Part shown: one piece after another, positions 16,192-25,220 of the stretch
How positions within the stretch are numbered: position 1 is the first letter of the stretch
Layout of the letters: every line of letters starts with the position of its first letter
From: Lentzea cavernae
GTDB taxonomy: Bacteria > Actinomycetota > Actinomycetes > Mycobacteriales > Pseudonocardiaceae
Reading direction: 5' to 3'
Length of the DNA: 64,000 bases
Assembly (NCBI RefSeq): GCF_014653695.1
Contig: NZ_BNAR01000028.1
Coordinates: 1 to 64,000 of the forward strand
Position numbers and translations under genes: made by a program
The notes under the pieces: generated by a model
The model's input: the letters and a program-made list of their open reading frames with translations, nothing else
Database searches by the model: none
What the model was told of the DNA's origin: nothing

Positions 16192-19080
16192 GTGGAATTT
16201 CGGATGCTGGGTCCACTGGAGGCGTGGCACGACCACACCGCCGTACCGTTGGGGGACCAGCAACAACGCTTCATCCTCGTCGTGCTCCTGTTGAACGCGA
16301 ACAAGCCCGTGTCACCCGAACGGATCACCGAGATCGTGTGGCCGGACAACCCGGAGCGCCGCACGCTGGTGCGCGGGTACATCAACAAGCTGCGCAAGGC
16401 GTTCGACGGGACCGACGCGGAGATCGAGCGCACTCCCACCGGTTACCTCCTGCGGGTGGACGAGGAGCAGATCGACTCGATCCGCTTCGACCGGCTGCGC
16501 GCCGGGGCCACGCGGGCCCAGCAGGACAACGACCAGCGGCGCGCCGTCGACCTGTTGCGCGAGGCCGTCGCGCTGTGGCGCGGCGAGTTCCTGGAGGACA
16601 TCAACATCGACCGGATCGGCGGCACCGAGGTGATCCCGCCGGACGAGGCGCACCTCGACGCGCTCGGCGACCTGGCCGAACTGGAACTGCACACCGGTGA
16701 CCACCGCTCGGCCCGCGACCGCATGCGCCGCGCCGTGCGGATCGACCCGGCCCACCAGAAGTACGCCGAACTGCTGATGCGCGCGTTGATCGCGGGCGGC
16801 GACCGGGTCGGGGCGATCAAGGCCTTCGACGCGGCGTCCGGCGCGCTCGCCGAACTGGGCCTCGAACCCGGAACCGTGCTGCGCAACCTGGCCGAACGCG
16901 CCCGGCGCGGCGAGCCCGCGAGCTCACTGCCGTCGCGTCCCGGCGGGTTCACCGGCCGGTCGGAGGAGCTCGCCGTGATCGAGGCGGCCGCGGCGGGATC
17001 GGACGAGCGGCGCGCGGTGTGGATCAGCGGCGCGCCCGGTGTCGGCAAGACCGGCCTCGCCGTCGAGGCCGCGCACCGCCTGCGCCACCGCTTCCCCGAC
17101 GGGCAGCTCCTGGTGCGGCTGGGCGGGTTCACCCCGAACGTGACACCGTTGTCGGTGTCGGAGGCCCTGACGCAGCTGCTGACCGAGCTGGGCGTGCCCG
17201 CCGAGCAGATCCCGGACACGGTGGGGCGCAAGGCAACGCTCTACCAAACGCATCTCTACGGCACGAAAACGCTGGTGGTGCTGGACAACGCGGCGTCGCC
17301 GGAGCAGATCCGGCCGTTGCTGCCGGAGGCGCGCGACTGCTTCGCCGTCGTCACGAGCCGCAGGCTGGGTGAGCCCGACATCAGCGAGCACGTGCGGCTG
17401 GCCCCGATGCCCGCGGCCGAAGCGTCCGCGTTGTTCCAGAGGCTGACCGGCCCGTCACGCGTGCGCGGCAGGTCCGCGGACGTCGCGGGGCTCGTGAAGC
17501 GCTGCGGCTACATGCCGGTGTCGATCACCGTCGCGGCGGCGTTGCTGCGCAAGCACGACAGGTGGTCGCTCGAGTACCTGCTCGGTCAGATGGACGACAC
17601 CGGGACGTGGCGGGAGGACGGCGCCGCGATCCACGCCTCCTACCGCCAGCTCGACGCCCAGCAGCAGCGGGTCTTCCGCCTCTTCGGACACCTGCCGGGG
17701 CCTGACGTGGACATCGTCGGCGCGGCGGCGTTCATCGGCCGTGACGTCGCCGGCACCCGCAAGCTGCTCCACGAGCTGCACGAGGTCTGCCTGCTGGAAG
17801 AGGTCGCGCCCGAGCGCTACCAGGTGCTGGACTCCATCAAGGAGTTCGCCGCTCTCGAACCTCCGGCCGCGGACGCGCTGGAACGCCTGCTGGACTTCTA
17901 CCTCGTCACGCTGGCCGACGCCGTGCGCGTCGCGTACCCGTTCGACCGCTCCGCTCTGCCGACCGTCGAGCGGGAAAGCCCGCAGGCCGTGCGGTTCACG
18001 CAGGAGAACGAGGCGCTGGCGTGGATCATCGCCGAACGCGACAACCTGATGGCCGCGATCGGTCATGCGGACCCGGATCACGCGTGGCGGCTCGCCTCGC
18101 TCCTCTGGCGGCACTTCAACACCGCGAACCGGTTCGACGACTGGATCGACGCCGTCAGTTCGGTGCGGCCGGAGGACGACTACGGCCGGGCGCACGTGCT
18201 CTACCGCCGTTCCATCGCGAACGACCGGCTCGGCCGTCACGCGGAGGCGCTCGACCTCGCCGAGCAGGCGCTGGCGAACTGGACCCGCCGGGGCGACGTG
18301 CCGGGTGAGGCCGCGGCGCTGTGCGCCATCGCCGTCTCCGCGATGCAGCTCGGTGCGCACGACAAGGCGGCGAAGCACTTCGAGGCCGCACTGACGAAGT
18401 ACCAGCAGTGCGGCGACCTGCGCGGCCAGGCGCATGCGTTGAGTTCGCTCGGCTACATCAACGAGCAGCACGGCAGGTACGACATCGCTGTCCGGCAACA
18501 CCAAGCCGCAGTGGGATTCCTGCGGGAGTGCGGACACCTCCAGGGGCTCGCGCACGTGCTGAACAACTTGGGTGCGAACGAGCAGTACCTCGGGATGCTC
18601 GACGAAGCGATCACCCATCACCTGGAGGCGCACGACATCGCGGTCGAGCTCGGCGACAACTGCGTGATGGCCTACGCGTTGACCAACATCGCCGACGCCC
18701 ACCGGCTCGCCGGAAGGCTCACCGAAGCGGTGCACCACCACGACCTGGCGGACAGGGCGGCTGCCGGGCTGACCGACGTGGAGCTGCAGGCGAGCCTCTT
18801 CCGCGACAGAGCCGCCACGGAGAAGGACCGTGGCGACCTCGGCGCGGCACTGCGCCTCTACCAGTCGTTGCTGGACGTGGCCGCAGGTAACGGCAACCGC
18901 ACGCACGAGTCCTACGGACAGATCGGCGCCGCACGAACGTTGCACGCCATGGACAGGCACGCTCAGGCCGTGGCGCATTGGGACGCGGCCGAGGAGGTGC
19001 TCCGCGACCTCGACCAGCCCGAGGCCGACGAGGTCCGGCGAGAACGGGCCGCGCTGACGTGCGCGTGCGGTCAGCGGTGA
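16192..19080 (+). CDS. AfsR-type SARP regulator with NB-ARC and TPR domains
   Basis: Large transcriptional activator of 962 residues. Order: OmpR-like winged helix (1-95), BTAD (95-245), STAND/NB-ARC ATPase with Walker A GAPGVGKT near 280-287 and VVLDNAASPEQ as Walker B, then winged-helix and tetratricopeptide repeats from about 640 to the end. Such proteins switch on secondary metabolism or development after nucleotide-driven oligomerisation. GTG start with GGGAGGCG upstream. Its 3' end overlaps the convergent XRE regulator gene by 10 bp. No biosynthetic gene cluster is in the window, so targets are unknown. Confidence 0.93.
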   Translation: MEFRMLGPLEAWHDHTAVPLGDQQQRFILVVLLLNANKPVSPERITEIVWPDNPERRTLVRGYINKLRKAFDGTDAEIERTPTGYLLRVDEEQIDSIRFDRLRAGATRAQQDNDQRRAVDLLREAVALWRGEFLEDINIDRIGGTEVIPPDEAHLDALGDLAELELHTGDHRSARDRMRRAVRIDPAHQKYAELLMRALIAGGDRVGAIKAFDAASGALAELGLEPGTVLRNLAERARRGEPASSLPSRPGGFTGRSEELAVIEAAAAGSDERRAVWISGAPGVGKTGLAVEAAHRLRHRFPDGQLLVRLGGFTPNVTPLSVSEALTQLLTELGVPAEQIPDTVGRKATLYQTHLYGTKTLVVLDNAASPEQIRPLLPEARDCFAVVTSRRLGEPDISEHVRLAPMPAAEASALFQRLTGPSRVRGRSADVAGLVKRCGYMPVSITVAAALLRKHDRWSLEYLLGQMDDTGTWREDGAAIHASYRQLDAQQQRVFRLFGHLPGPDVDIVGAAAFIGRDVAGTRKLLHELHEVCLLEEVAPERYQVLDSIKEFAALEPPAADALERLLDFYLVTLADAVRVAYPFDRSALPTVERESPQAVRFTQENEALAWIIAERDNLMAAIGHADPDHAWRLASLLWRHFNTANRFDDWIDAVSSVRPEDDYGRAHVLYRRSIANDRLGRHAEALDLAEQALANWTRRGDVPGEAAALCAIAVSAMQLGAHDKAAKHFEAALTKYQQCGDLRGQAHALSSLGYINEQHGRYDIAVRQHQAAVGFLRECGHLQGLAHVLNNLGANEQYLGMLDEAITHHLEAHDIAVELGDNCVMAYALTNIADAHRLAGRLTEAVHHHDLADRAAAGLTDVELQASLFRDRAATEKDRGDLGAALRLYQSLLDVAAGNGNRTHESYGQIGAARTLHAMDRHAQAVAHWDAAEEVLRDLDQPEADEVRRERAALTCACGQR

Positions 19081-20270
19081 GTGAGAAGTCGTTTCAGGCC
19101 GGGGTAGATCTCGCGCACAGCACCGTGGTTGTGCCACCGGCCAAGGGTTCTCGCCAGCTGCCTCAGGTCGGTCCGCACCGTCGCGGAGTCGACGTGCGCC
19201 GCGTCGTCCACCACGAACGCGAGCGTGCGGCAGCTCTCGTCGACCTCGCCCGACAGCGCGAGAGCGAGTGATCGCCTGGCCCCGAACCGGGCCAGGCTCC
19301 GGCGGGACGTGGCCGGCAGCAGGGTGAGCTGCCGGTCCAGCACCACCGCGGCCTCGGCGTTGAGTCCGAGGTCCGACAGCGCCCAGCCCCTGGCCAGCTC
19401 CAGCGGGTCGGGAGCGGTCGACCCGAGCACGGGGTACGAGCTGTCCGGTGCCGCGGTCTCCATCAGGCCCGCGGCACGGTCGAACGCGCGTTCCGCGGCA
19501 CTCCGGTCACCCGCCAGCGCGTGACCCTGCGCCTCCCGCCGGGCGGCCAGGGCGAGAACGCGGGAGCCGGCCCGGCCGATCCACTGCGCCTGCTGGGCGA
19601 GGTGGATCGTGGCGGGCGCGTCCTGGCGGTAGAGCGCCAGACCGGCCTCCCGCACGAACGCGTAGCTCGCGATGGCCGGATCTCCCGCGGCACGGGAGAG
19701 TTCGGACGCGTGCCTGGTCCACCACAGCGCGGCCTGCTCGTCGCCCGCCTCCTGGCACATCCAGCCGGTGTACTCGGCGATGCGCGCGGCGAGCAGCAGG
19801 AGCCGCGTGCCCACCGGTCCGGCGTTCTCCCGCGCCATGCCGTGCACGGTGTGCTGCAACGCTTGCAGCGGTTCGAGCACCACCTGCGGACTGGTGCGCA
19901 GCCCGAGGCCGCGCAGCTGTTCGAACGAGGTGCGCATCGCGGTGATCACGTGCTCGTCCGGCACCGGCCGCGGGCCCGTGCCGGTGAGCGCGCCGACGCC
20001 GAGCATCGTCCCGGCCACCAGCACCTGGCGCCGGCCCACGCCTCCCGCGTCCCGTGAGGACGGTCCGTGCACGGCGGCCTCGACCAGCAGGCCACCGACG
20101 TCCAGCACGCCGTCGCACAGCCGCGCCACCGTCGGCGTCGGCGGCTTGAGGTCGTTCTCGATCTTGCTGAGATAACCCTTGCTGTAATGGATCAGCTTGG
20201 CCAGCTGGCCCATCGACAAGCCCGCCGCGACGCGATGCGCACGCAGCAACTCACCAAAAGTTTCGGACAC
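19071..20270 (-). CDS. XRE-family regulator with TPR-like C-terminal domain
   Basis: Regulator of 399 residues. The Cro/C1 helix-turn-helix occupies residues 7-60 (LSMGQLAKLIHYSKGYLSKIENDLK). The rest is helical with repeat character (residues 110-390), as in TPR-containing regulators that bind peptides or proteins. It lies 102 bp downstream of a gene for a small exported peptide on the same strand, and its 3' end overlaps that of the AfsR-like gene. The architecture is comparable to RRNPP-type regulators, which bind secreted peptides re-imported into the cell; whether that holds here is untested. Confidence 0.88.
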   Translation of the reverse strand: MSETFGELLRAHRVAAGLSMGQLAKLIHYSKGYLSKIENDLKPPTPTVARLCDGVLDVGGLLVEAAVHGPSSRDAGGVGRRQVLVAGTMLGVGALTGTGPRPVPDEHVITAMRTSFEQLRGLGLRTSPQVVLEPLQALQHTVHGMARENAGPVGTRLLLLAARIAEYTGWMCQEAGDEQAALWWTRHASELSRAAGDPAIASYAFVREAGLALYRQDAPATIHLAQQAQWIGRAGSRVLALAARREAQGHALAGDRSAAERAFDRAAGLMETAAPDSSYPVLGSTAPDPLELARGWALSDLGLNAEAAVVLDRQLTLLPATSRRSLARFGARRSLALALSGEVDESCRTLAFVVDDAAHVDSATVRTDLRQLARTLGRWHNHGAVREIYPGLKRLLTHR

Positions 20271-20372
20271 GATTGCCTCCCGCTCCGGCGTCTTCCGAGT
20301 ACATCATCCCGACCGTTGCACCGCAATCGCCCCGGCCGTTTCGAGAAATGGCCGGGGCGAATTCGCGTCAGA

Positions 20373-20549
20373 TCATCCGTGCCACGGGTTGCCGTGGCCG
20401 TCCTGGTTCTCCGTGGTTGTCGTGGTGGGGGGCGGCGGCGGGTTGTCGTCGGCGTTCGCCGCGACACCACCGGAAACGGAGGCCGCGACGGCGAGCGCGG
20501 TCAGGAGCGTGGCGGCACCGGCCGCGACAGTGGACACGATTTTGGACAT
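20373..20549 (-). CDS. Small exported peptide precursor
   Basis: Precursor of 58 residues from ATG 20549, supported by GGGAG seven bases upstream. A hydrophobic signal sequence (residues about 4-32, TVAAGAATLLTALAVAASVSG) ends near AANA, leaving a short tail NADDNPPPPPTTTTTENQ followed by DGHGNPWHG. Pro- and Thr-runs are unusual for a folded protein and suggest a short peptide or cell-wall-spanning tail. Located 102 bp upstream of the XRE-TPR regulator gene, same strand. It may be a signal peptide for that regulator, or an unrelated secreted peptide. Confidence 0.7.
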   Translation of the reverse strand: MSKIVSTVAAGAATLLTALAVAASVSGGVAANADDNPPPPPTTTTTENQDGHGNPWHG

Positions 20550-20766
20550 GGCGAATCTCCCGAAGGCAATCGGAATTGATTTCCGGATTTCGCCCGCTTT
20601 CTGCGGGCTCCCTTCGAGCATTCGTCTTCGAAAAGCCTGGAACCAGGTGTTTCCCGTTGCCCACCGAGGTGGTCAACACGTCCACTCCTCATCCACTTCT
20701 GGTCAACAGCCCTCGTGAACACTGCGCGCGTCCGGCCGCCGGCCGGCTTTCACCGAGGAGGGTGGA
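20550..20766. other. Intergenic region between the peptide gene and the TIR-like gene
   Basis: Divergent promoter region. It contains a small hairpin GCCCGC-TTTCT-GCGGGC near 20592-20608 in the leader of the peptide gene and the Shine-Dalgarno GAGGAGG just before the GTG of the downstream plus-strand gene. No RNA gene or other ORF is recognised. Confidence 0.6.
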
Positions 20767-21411
20767 GTGATCGAACCCGCGAACTACGACATCGCCGTGT
20801 CGTTCGCCGAGGACCAGCGCGCCGTCGCCGACGAGGTGGTCGAGGCGTGCCGCCAGCGCGGCCTGACCGTGCTCGAGAGCAACGACCTGCCCCAGGCACA
20901 GGTGCGCTTCCTGGTCCCGTTCGCGTCCACGGCGGACGAGCTGCCGACCGGCGACGACCACGTCCTGCCGGTGTTGACGGGCGAGGCGCCCTGGTCACCC
21001 GACTACCTGCGCGCCGACGAGCACCTCGTCGACACCCTGGTGGCCCGCGTCGAAACCGCGGAAACCTCGCAGCAGCCCCGAATCCCGGTCGCCGACGCCG
21101 TGGCCGCGCTGAAGCAGCCGGCCCCCACCCCGTTCAGCGGCCACGCCGAGCAGAACGCGGCCCTGCGCCACCTGGCGGAGCAGTTCGCCGCCGCCTCCCC
21201 CGCCCTCGCCAGGCGCGGCCTCGCCGGCACCATGCACCAGGGCGACACCACGATCGCGGTGCGCGTCGAACGCGCGGAGGACAAGGTCTACGCACTCGAA
21301 GTGCGGCGCGACGGCACCAGCGACGACATCGTGAACTTCGTCGTCCTCGGCGGCCCAGCGGAGTTCTCCACGCTGTGGCAACGGATCGAGGACATGCTCA
21401 CCACACTGTGA
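20767..21411 (+). CDS. Protein with degenerate TIR-like N-terminal domain
   Basis: Protein of 214 residues, GTG start with GAGGAGGG nine bases upstream. Residues 7-40 (YDIAVSFAEDQRAVADEVVEACRQRGLTVL) match the first strand and helix of TIR domains of the bacterial SEFIR/TIR type, and VLPVLTGEAPWSPDYLRADEH (about 65-85) fits the end of such a domain. The catalytic WxxxE-type helix is not seen, so NADase activity is unlikely. The C-terminal 95 residues are an unrecognised alpha-beta domain. It converges on the TIR/KGGVGR/HerA operon and shares a strong terminator with it, suggesting it belongs to the same system. Confidence 0.65.
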   Translation: MIEPANYDIAVSFAEDQRAVADEVVEACRQRGLTVLESNDLPQAQVRFLVPFASTADELPTGDDHVLPVLTGEAPWSPDYLRADEHLVDTLVARVETAETSQQPRIPVADAVAALKQPAPTPFSGHAEQNAALRHLAEQFAAASPALARRGLAGTMHQGDTTIAVRVERAEDKVYALEVRRDGTSDDIVNFVVLGGPAEFSTLWQRIEDMLTTL

Positions 21412-21418
21412 GCCCAAG

Positions 21419-21462
21419 GCGAAAGGGCGGTGCCCCCCTTCCTCGGGGCACCGCCCTTTCGC
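21419..21462. terminator. Strong bidirectional terminator
   Basis: A perfect 18-bp stem (arms 21419-21436 and 21445-21462) with an 8-base loop. GCGAAAGGGCGGTGCCCC is the left arm; the AAAGGGC/GCCCTTT edges provide A and T runs on both strands. It lies exactly between the convergent TIR-like gene and the AAA-HerA gene, ending one base before the HerA stop codon. Confidence 0.9.
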
Positions 21463-24400
21463 TCATTCCCGGGCTTTCTCGATGACTTCCTCCAGCCGCA
21501 ACGGACTGGGCGGGTGGTGGCTGAGGCACAACGGAGCCCGCATCCGCCGGAACCCGAACGTGTCCCCGGTGACGTAGAACTGCCCGCGCTCCAGCCGGGA
21601 GATGTCCGCGATCGAACTCCCCTTGGCCCGCGCCATCTCCGTCGCCGCCGCGATCTGCGCCGGACTGTTCAACCGCCCGAAGAACTGCGTCGTCGCGTTG
21701 CCGGTCACCTGGTTGTGCACACCCTTGGGCGCCTGAGTGGCGAGCACCAGCCCGAGCCCGTACTTACGTGCCTGCGACGCCAGCAGAATCGTGGTCTGCG
21801 TACTGGCCGTGACTCCACCGGAAGGCGCGATCGTCTGCGCCTCGTCCATCACCATCAGCCCGCCCAAAGGCCGGTCCACGGCGGGATTCCGCTTGATCCA
21901 GGCGAACACCTCCAGCTGCAACTGGCTGATGAACCCCTGCCGCTGCTCGTCGGACGGCAACCCGACAAAGCTGATCACTGAAATCCGGGCCTTCTTCCCT
22001 TCCGAAGGCTCGAACAACACCCCGGGATCCGTGGCGTCACCGGTCCCCGCGAGCAGCGGATCGTTGACCATCGCGGCCCTCAACGTCTCCGCCAGATCAG
22101 CAGCGGTGGCCGTGGCCGAGTACAACTTGCTCACCCCGTCCGGCAACTCCGCCAACAGGTCCACGAACCCGTTGAGGTCCCGCCGATCACTGCGCGCGTA
22201 GTGCTTCAACGCCTCCTTGAGCACAGCCCGCCCCCGAACAGCGAACTTCGTCTCACTGGCAATCCGGGCATGAGGCACCAACCGCGCCACAGCGGCCTCG
22301 ACCGCCGCCTCGAACTCGTCCTGATCCCCCCGCACCAACGCGAAATCCGGCAGGGGATGAAAACTCAGCGGCCGCCCACCGGCCCTCCCAGGCGTCCACA
22401 CCACAACCTCGGTGCCGGCCAGGTACTCCGCGGCCAACGCCTCGTCCCCGGCCCGCCACTCCCCCGGCACCTCGGGCCAGGCATCACCCAGCCGCGCCAG
22501 GTCGTTGTTGGGATCCAGCACGATCGCCGAAACCCCTTGCAGCGCACACTCCTCGACGATCCGCCGCAGCAACACCGTCTTCCCGCTACCGGACCCCGCG
22601 AACACGATCGCGTGCTTGCGCAACGACTCCAGCTCGATCCGGATCTCCCCGTCCATCCCGAGCACGATCGCCCCGTCACCGGCCTGCTCCACCACCGGCT
22701 TCGACTCCGGCTTCGGCTGGGATTCCGGTTGTGGCTTCGGCTTCGAGGCTTTCTGCTGCGGCGGAGGGCGCGTCTCCTGGTGGCTGGCCGCCGTTCGCTC
22801 CTGACCGGGCAGCACCGACCGCAGGAACGTCGTGCCGCTGGCCGGTTTCCGCGCGACCAGCCAGGCGAGCAGCTGGTGCGTCTGCACGGCGCAGATCTCC
22901 TTGAGAGCGCTGAACGTCCGCAGGTCGTCATCCGTGATGTCGACGCACCGGCCACCCGCACCCTGGATCTCGGCGACCAGGCTCCGCGTCACCGCCCCGG
23001 TCCAGCCCTTCGGCCCGTTGCGGATGATGATCAGGTGCCTGCCCCGCGCGCCGTGGGTCCCCTCCGCCGCGGCACGGGCGTCACGCAGCTTGCGCAGCAC
23101 CCGGTTGCCGTGACTGCTCGCGATGAACCGCAGGCCCCAGCGCTCCTGGGTGTCCAGTTCCTCGTTCACCGTCAGCCGCAGACCCGCGTGCAGCCCCATG
23201 TCGTCGGAGTGCGGCTCCGGGTGCCACTTCAGCTCGTCGTTGCCGACCTCGGTGATCCAGGACTTCATCCCCGCCAGCAGCAACGCGGGCAGCACCTCGT
23301 CCTCGTTGTGCGGCCTGACGTCCACGGCGACGATCGCGGCCGCCGCCTTCAGCTGCGCGAACCTGGCGTCGAACTCCGCCATGTAGTCCGGTTCTGGCCC
23401 GGCGGGCACCGGCACCGGTGCCGCCTCGGACTTGACGGGCTCGTCGAACGAGCCCAGTTCCTTGATGTCCCCGTACAGACACGCCTCGGCGTGCTGGTGC
23501 ACCCGCCTCAGCAGCTGACGCGGAGTGCGGCCCACCCAGGTCTCCGGCTGGAACGCGCTGGGCGCCACCGGCCAGGTCGGGTGCGGCGGCACGATGCCGT
23601 TGCGCTGGTAGATCACCCCGAGCCACTTCTCCACCAACCGCCGGCCGACGGCCGGATCCGCGATCGCCGCGAGGATCGGGGTCATCGTGAAGCGGTCCTC
23701 GACCGTGGTGCTCGCGATCGACTTCAGCAACGCCCACGTGTCGGGCAGGCACGCCACGACGGTGATGGTGCGCCGCGTGGTCTCCCTGAGCTGCATCAGG
23801 CCGTCGGCGATGTCACCGATCTCCTGCACCAGCTCCGGGTTCGTCACCGCCTCCCCGACCGCGTCGCGTCCCTTGTTCACCAGCGTGTCCAGCTGGTCGA
23901 CGGCGATCACGCACGGCCCGGTCATCGCGAGAACGCGCGAGATGTCCCGCACCAGGGCGCGTGACTGACCCGCCTCGGCCGGCAGTCCCCAGCGACGACG
24001 TTCCTCGCCGGGGTCGTCCGAGCCCTTCAGGAACGCCCTTCCGACATCGGAGTGCTCCGAGGCGTACAACACCAGCGCCCGGATGGCGTCACCGCACTCG
24101 ACCGCGATGCGACTGTCCACATTGCGCAGTCCGTGCAGGAAGGTCTTCAGGATCTCCGGCGTCAGCGAGGCCTCACCCGTGACGGCCCTCGCGACCTCGG
24201 CGGGCACGTCAGCGCCCAGGCACAGGTCCCGCAGCAGCACCGTGAGCTGGAGGTCGCCCTCGTCGTTGGCCCGCCGCAGCTCACCGCGCATGGCCTCGGC
24301 GACGTCGTCCCAGAACGCCTTGCCCGACGTGACCTCGACCAGGAAGAAGTAGCCGCCCTGCTCCTGCACCATGCGGCGGACCGACCCCAGCAGGTGCGTC

Positions 24401-24609
24401 TTCCCGACGCCCTTCTCCCCCTGCAGCACCAGGCCGCCGATGCTCGGGCCCCTGCTGTCCCTCGCGTCCGCGATGCCGGCCTTGAGGCGGTGCTCGGCCC
24501 TGGTGTGCAGGCCGTCGACGTGGAACGGCGAAGCCTGCCAGACGTCGTCGGGTGTCTCGGCGGAGTTGAAGCGGACGACCGCCAGCGCCTCGCGCAGATG
24601 TTCGGTCAT
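21463..24609 (-). CDS. AAA-HerA fusion ATPase
   Basis: Protein of 1048 residues with two P-loop domains. The N-terminal AAA/STAND-like domain has Walker A GEKGVGKTH (64-72) and Walker B PCVIAVDQLD (232-241). Residues 410-600 form an unrecognised middle domain. A Pro/Lys/Gln-rich linker (about 603-640) leads to a HerA/FtsK-like translocase with Walker A GSGSGKT (672-678), GGLMVMDEAQTIAP as Walker B, and LVLATQAPKGVHNQV as the sensor region. HerA ATPases form hexamers that pump DNA and recur in phage-defence systems. ATG overlaps the stop of the preceding small gene (ATGA). Last gene of the TIR-KGGVGR operon. Confidence 0.87.
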   Translation of the reverse strand: MTEHLREALAVVRFNSAETPDDVWQASPFHVDGLHTRAEHRLKAGIADARDSRGPSIGGLVLQGEKGVGKTHLLGSVRRMVQEQGGYFFLVEVTSGKAFWDDVAEAMRGELRRANDEGDLQLTVLLRDLCLGADVPAEVARAVTGEASLTPEILKTFLHGLRNVDSRIAVECGDAIRALVLYASEHSDVGRAFLKGSDDPGEERRRWGLPAEAGQSRALVRDISRVLAMTGPCVIAVDQLDTLVNKGRDAVGEAVTNPELVQEIGDIADGLMQLRETTRRTITVVACLPDTWALLKSIASTTVEDRFTMTPILAAIADPAVGRRLVEKWLGVIYQRNGIVPPHPTWPVAPSAFQPETWVGRTPRQLLRRVHQHAEACLYGDIKELGSFDEPVKSEAAPVPVPAGPEPDYMAEFDARFAQLKAAAAIVAVDVRPHNEDEVLPALLLAGMKSWITEVGNDELKWHPEPHSDDMGLHAGLRLTVNEELDTQERWGLRFIASSHGNRVLRKLRDARAAAEGTHGARGRHLIIIRNGPKGWTGAVTRSLVAEIQGAGGRCVDITDDDLRTFSALKEICAVQTHQLLAWLVARKPASGTTFLRSVLPGQERTAASHQETRPPPQQKASKPKPQPESQPKPESKPVVEQAGDGAIVLGMDGEIRIELESLRKHAIVFAGSGSGKTVLLRRIVEECALQGVSAIVLDPNNDLARLGDAWPEVPGEWRAGDEALAAEYLAGTEVVVWTPGRAGGRPLSFHPLPDFALVRGDQDEFEAAVEAAVARLVPHARIASETKFAVRGRAVLKEALKHYARSDRRDLNGFVDLLAELPDGVSKLYSATATAADLAETLRAAMVNDPLLAGTGDATDPGVLFEPSEGKKARISVISFVGLPSDEQRQGFISQLQLEVFAWIKRNPAVDRPLGGLMVMDEAQTIAPSGGVTASTQTTILLASQARKYGLGLVLATQAPKGVHNQVTGNATTQFFGRLNSPAQIAAATEMARAKGSSIADISRLERGQFYVTGDTFGFRRMRAPLCLSHHPPSPLRLEEVIEKARE

Positions 24610-25211
24610 GATTCCTCGATCGCCATGAGGTGTTTGTCCTCGCCGCCGATCCGTATCGCCGCCGCGTGGTCCTCTTCGGTGAGCACCTTCTGGTTCGCGC
24701 TCGCGACCAGGTGCGTGTCACCGGCCTTCACCATCTGCAGCAACGTCTCGTCCACCTCGCCGCGCTCGGCACTGAGCCGCGGGCGGATCTTGGCGAGCCG
24801 GACCCAGTCCTGGTAACCGTCACCCAGCTCGAGGTAGACCTGCCGGATCAGGTCCTCCAGGTCCGCGGGGCGCACCGCCTCGCCGAACAGGCCGCGCTCC
24901 TTGAGGAAGCGCATCACGCGGCGCAGCACCGCGGCGTGCACCCGAGCCAGTGGTCCCATGCGCGACGGAGCCTCACCTTCGCTGAGGTCGTTGATGCACC
25001 AGGCGATGCCCTTGTCCGTGATCCGGTGGACGAGCCGCCGGCCCTCCTTGGACGACTCGAGAAGGCCGTCGTCGTTCAGCGCGTCGCGATCGTCCTTCCC
25101 CAGCTCGATCTTGAACTCCTTCACCAGCTCCACGTTCGGGATCACCCGGCCCTCGAGCATCAGCTGGACCAGTGCAGCCCTGGCGCTGGGTGCGTACGTC
25201 TCCGGCATCAC
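24606..25211 (-). CDS. Winged-helix-like protein of the TIR-HerA operon
   Basis: Protein of 201 residues, no named family recognised. The N-terminal region (about 8-75) has the pattern of a winged helix: VPNVE-type helices with LEGRVIPNVELVKEF, then a recognition-like helix and wing DDGLLESSKEGRRLVHRITDKG. The C-terminal half is helical (VLRRVMRFLKERGLF, ADLEDLIRQVYLELG). Two consecutive ATG codons at the start. It begins 9 bp after the stop of the KGGVGR gene and overlaps the HerA gene by 4 bp, so it is an obligate part of the operon. A DNA-binding or adaptor role is inferred from fold impression only. Confidence 0.75.
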   Translation of the reverse strand: MMPETYAPSARAALVQLMLEGRVIPNVELVKEFKIELGKDDRDALNDDGLLESSKEGRRLVHRITDKGIAWCINDLSEGEAPSRMGPLARVHAAVLRRVMRFLKERGLFGEAVRPADLEDLIRQVYLELGDGYQDWVRLAKIRPRLSAERGEVDETLLQMVKAGDTHLVASANQKVLTEEDHAAAIRIGGEDKHLMAIEES

Positions 25212-25220
25212 GCCGCCCTT

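Noticed and set aside
16192-19080. AfsR-like gene as sign of a local antibiotic cluster
   Set aside because: No polyketide, peptide synthetase, terpene or RiPP biosynthesis genes are present in the window.
22201-23964. Long plus-strand frame of 587 codons
   Set aside because: Antisense to the AAA-HerA gene, with Arg/Pro/His-rich shadow composition and no domain.
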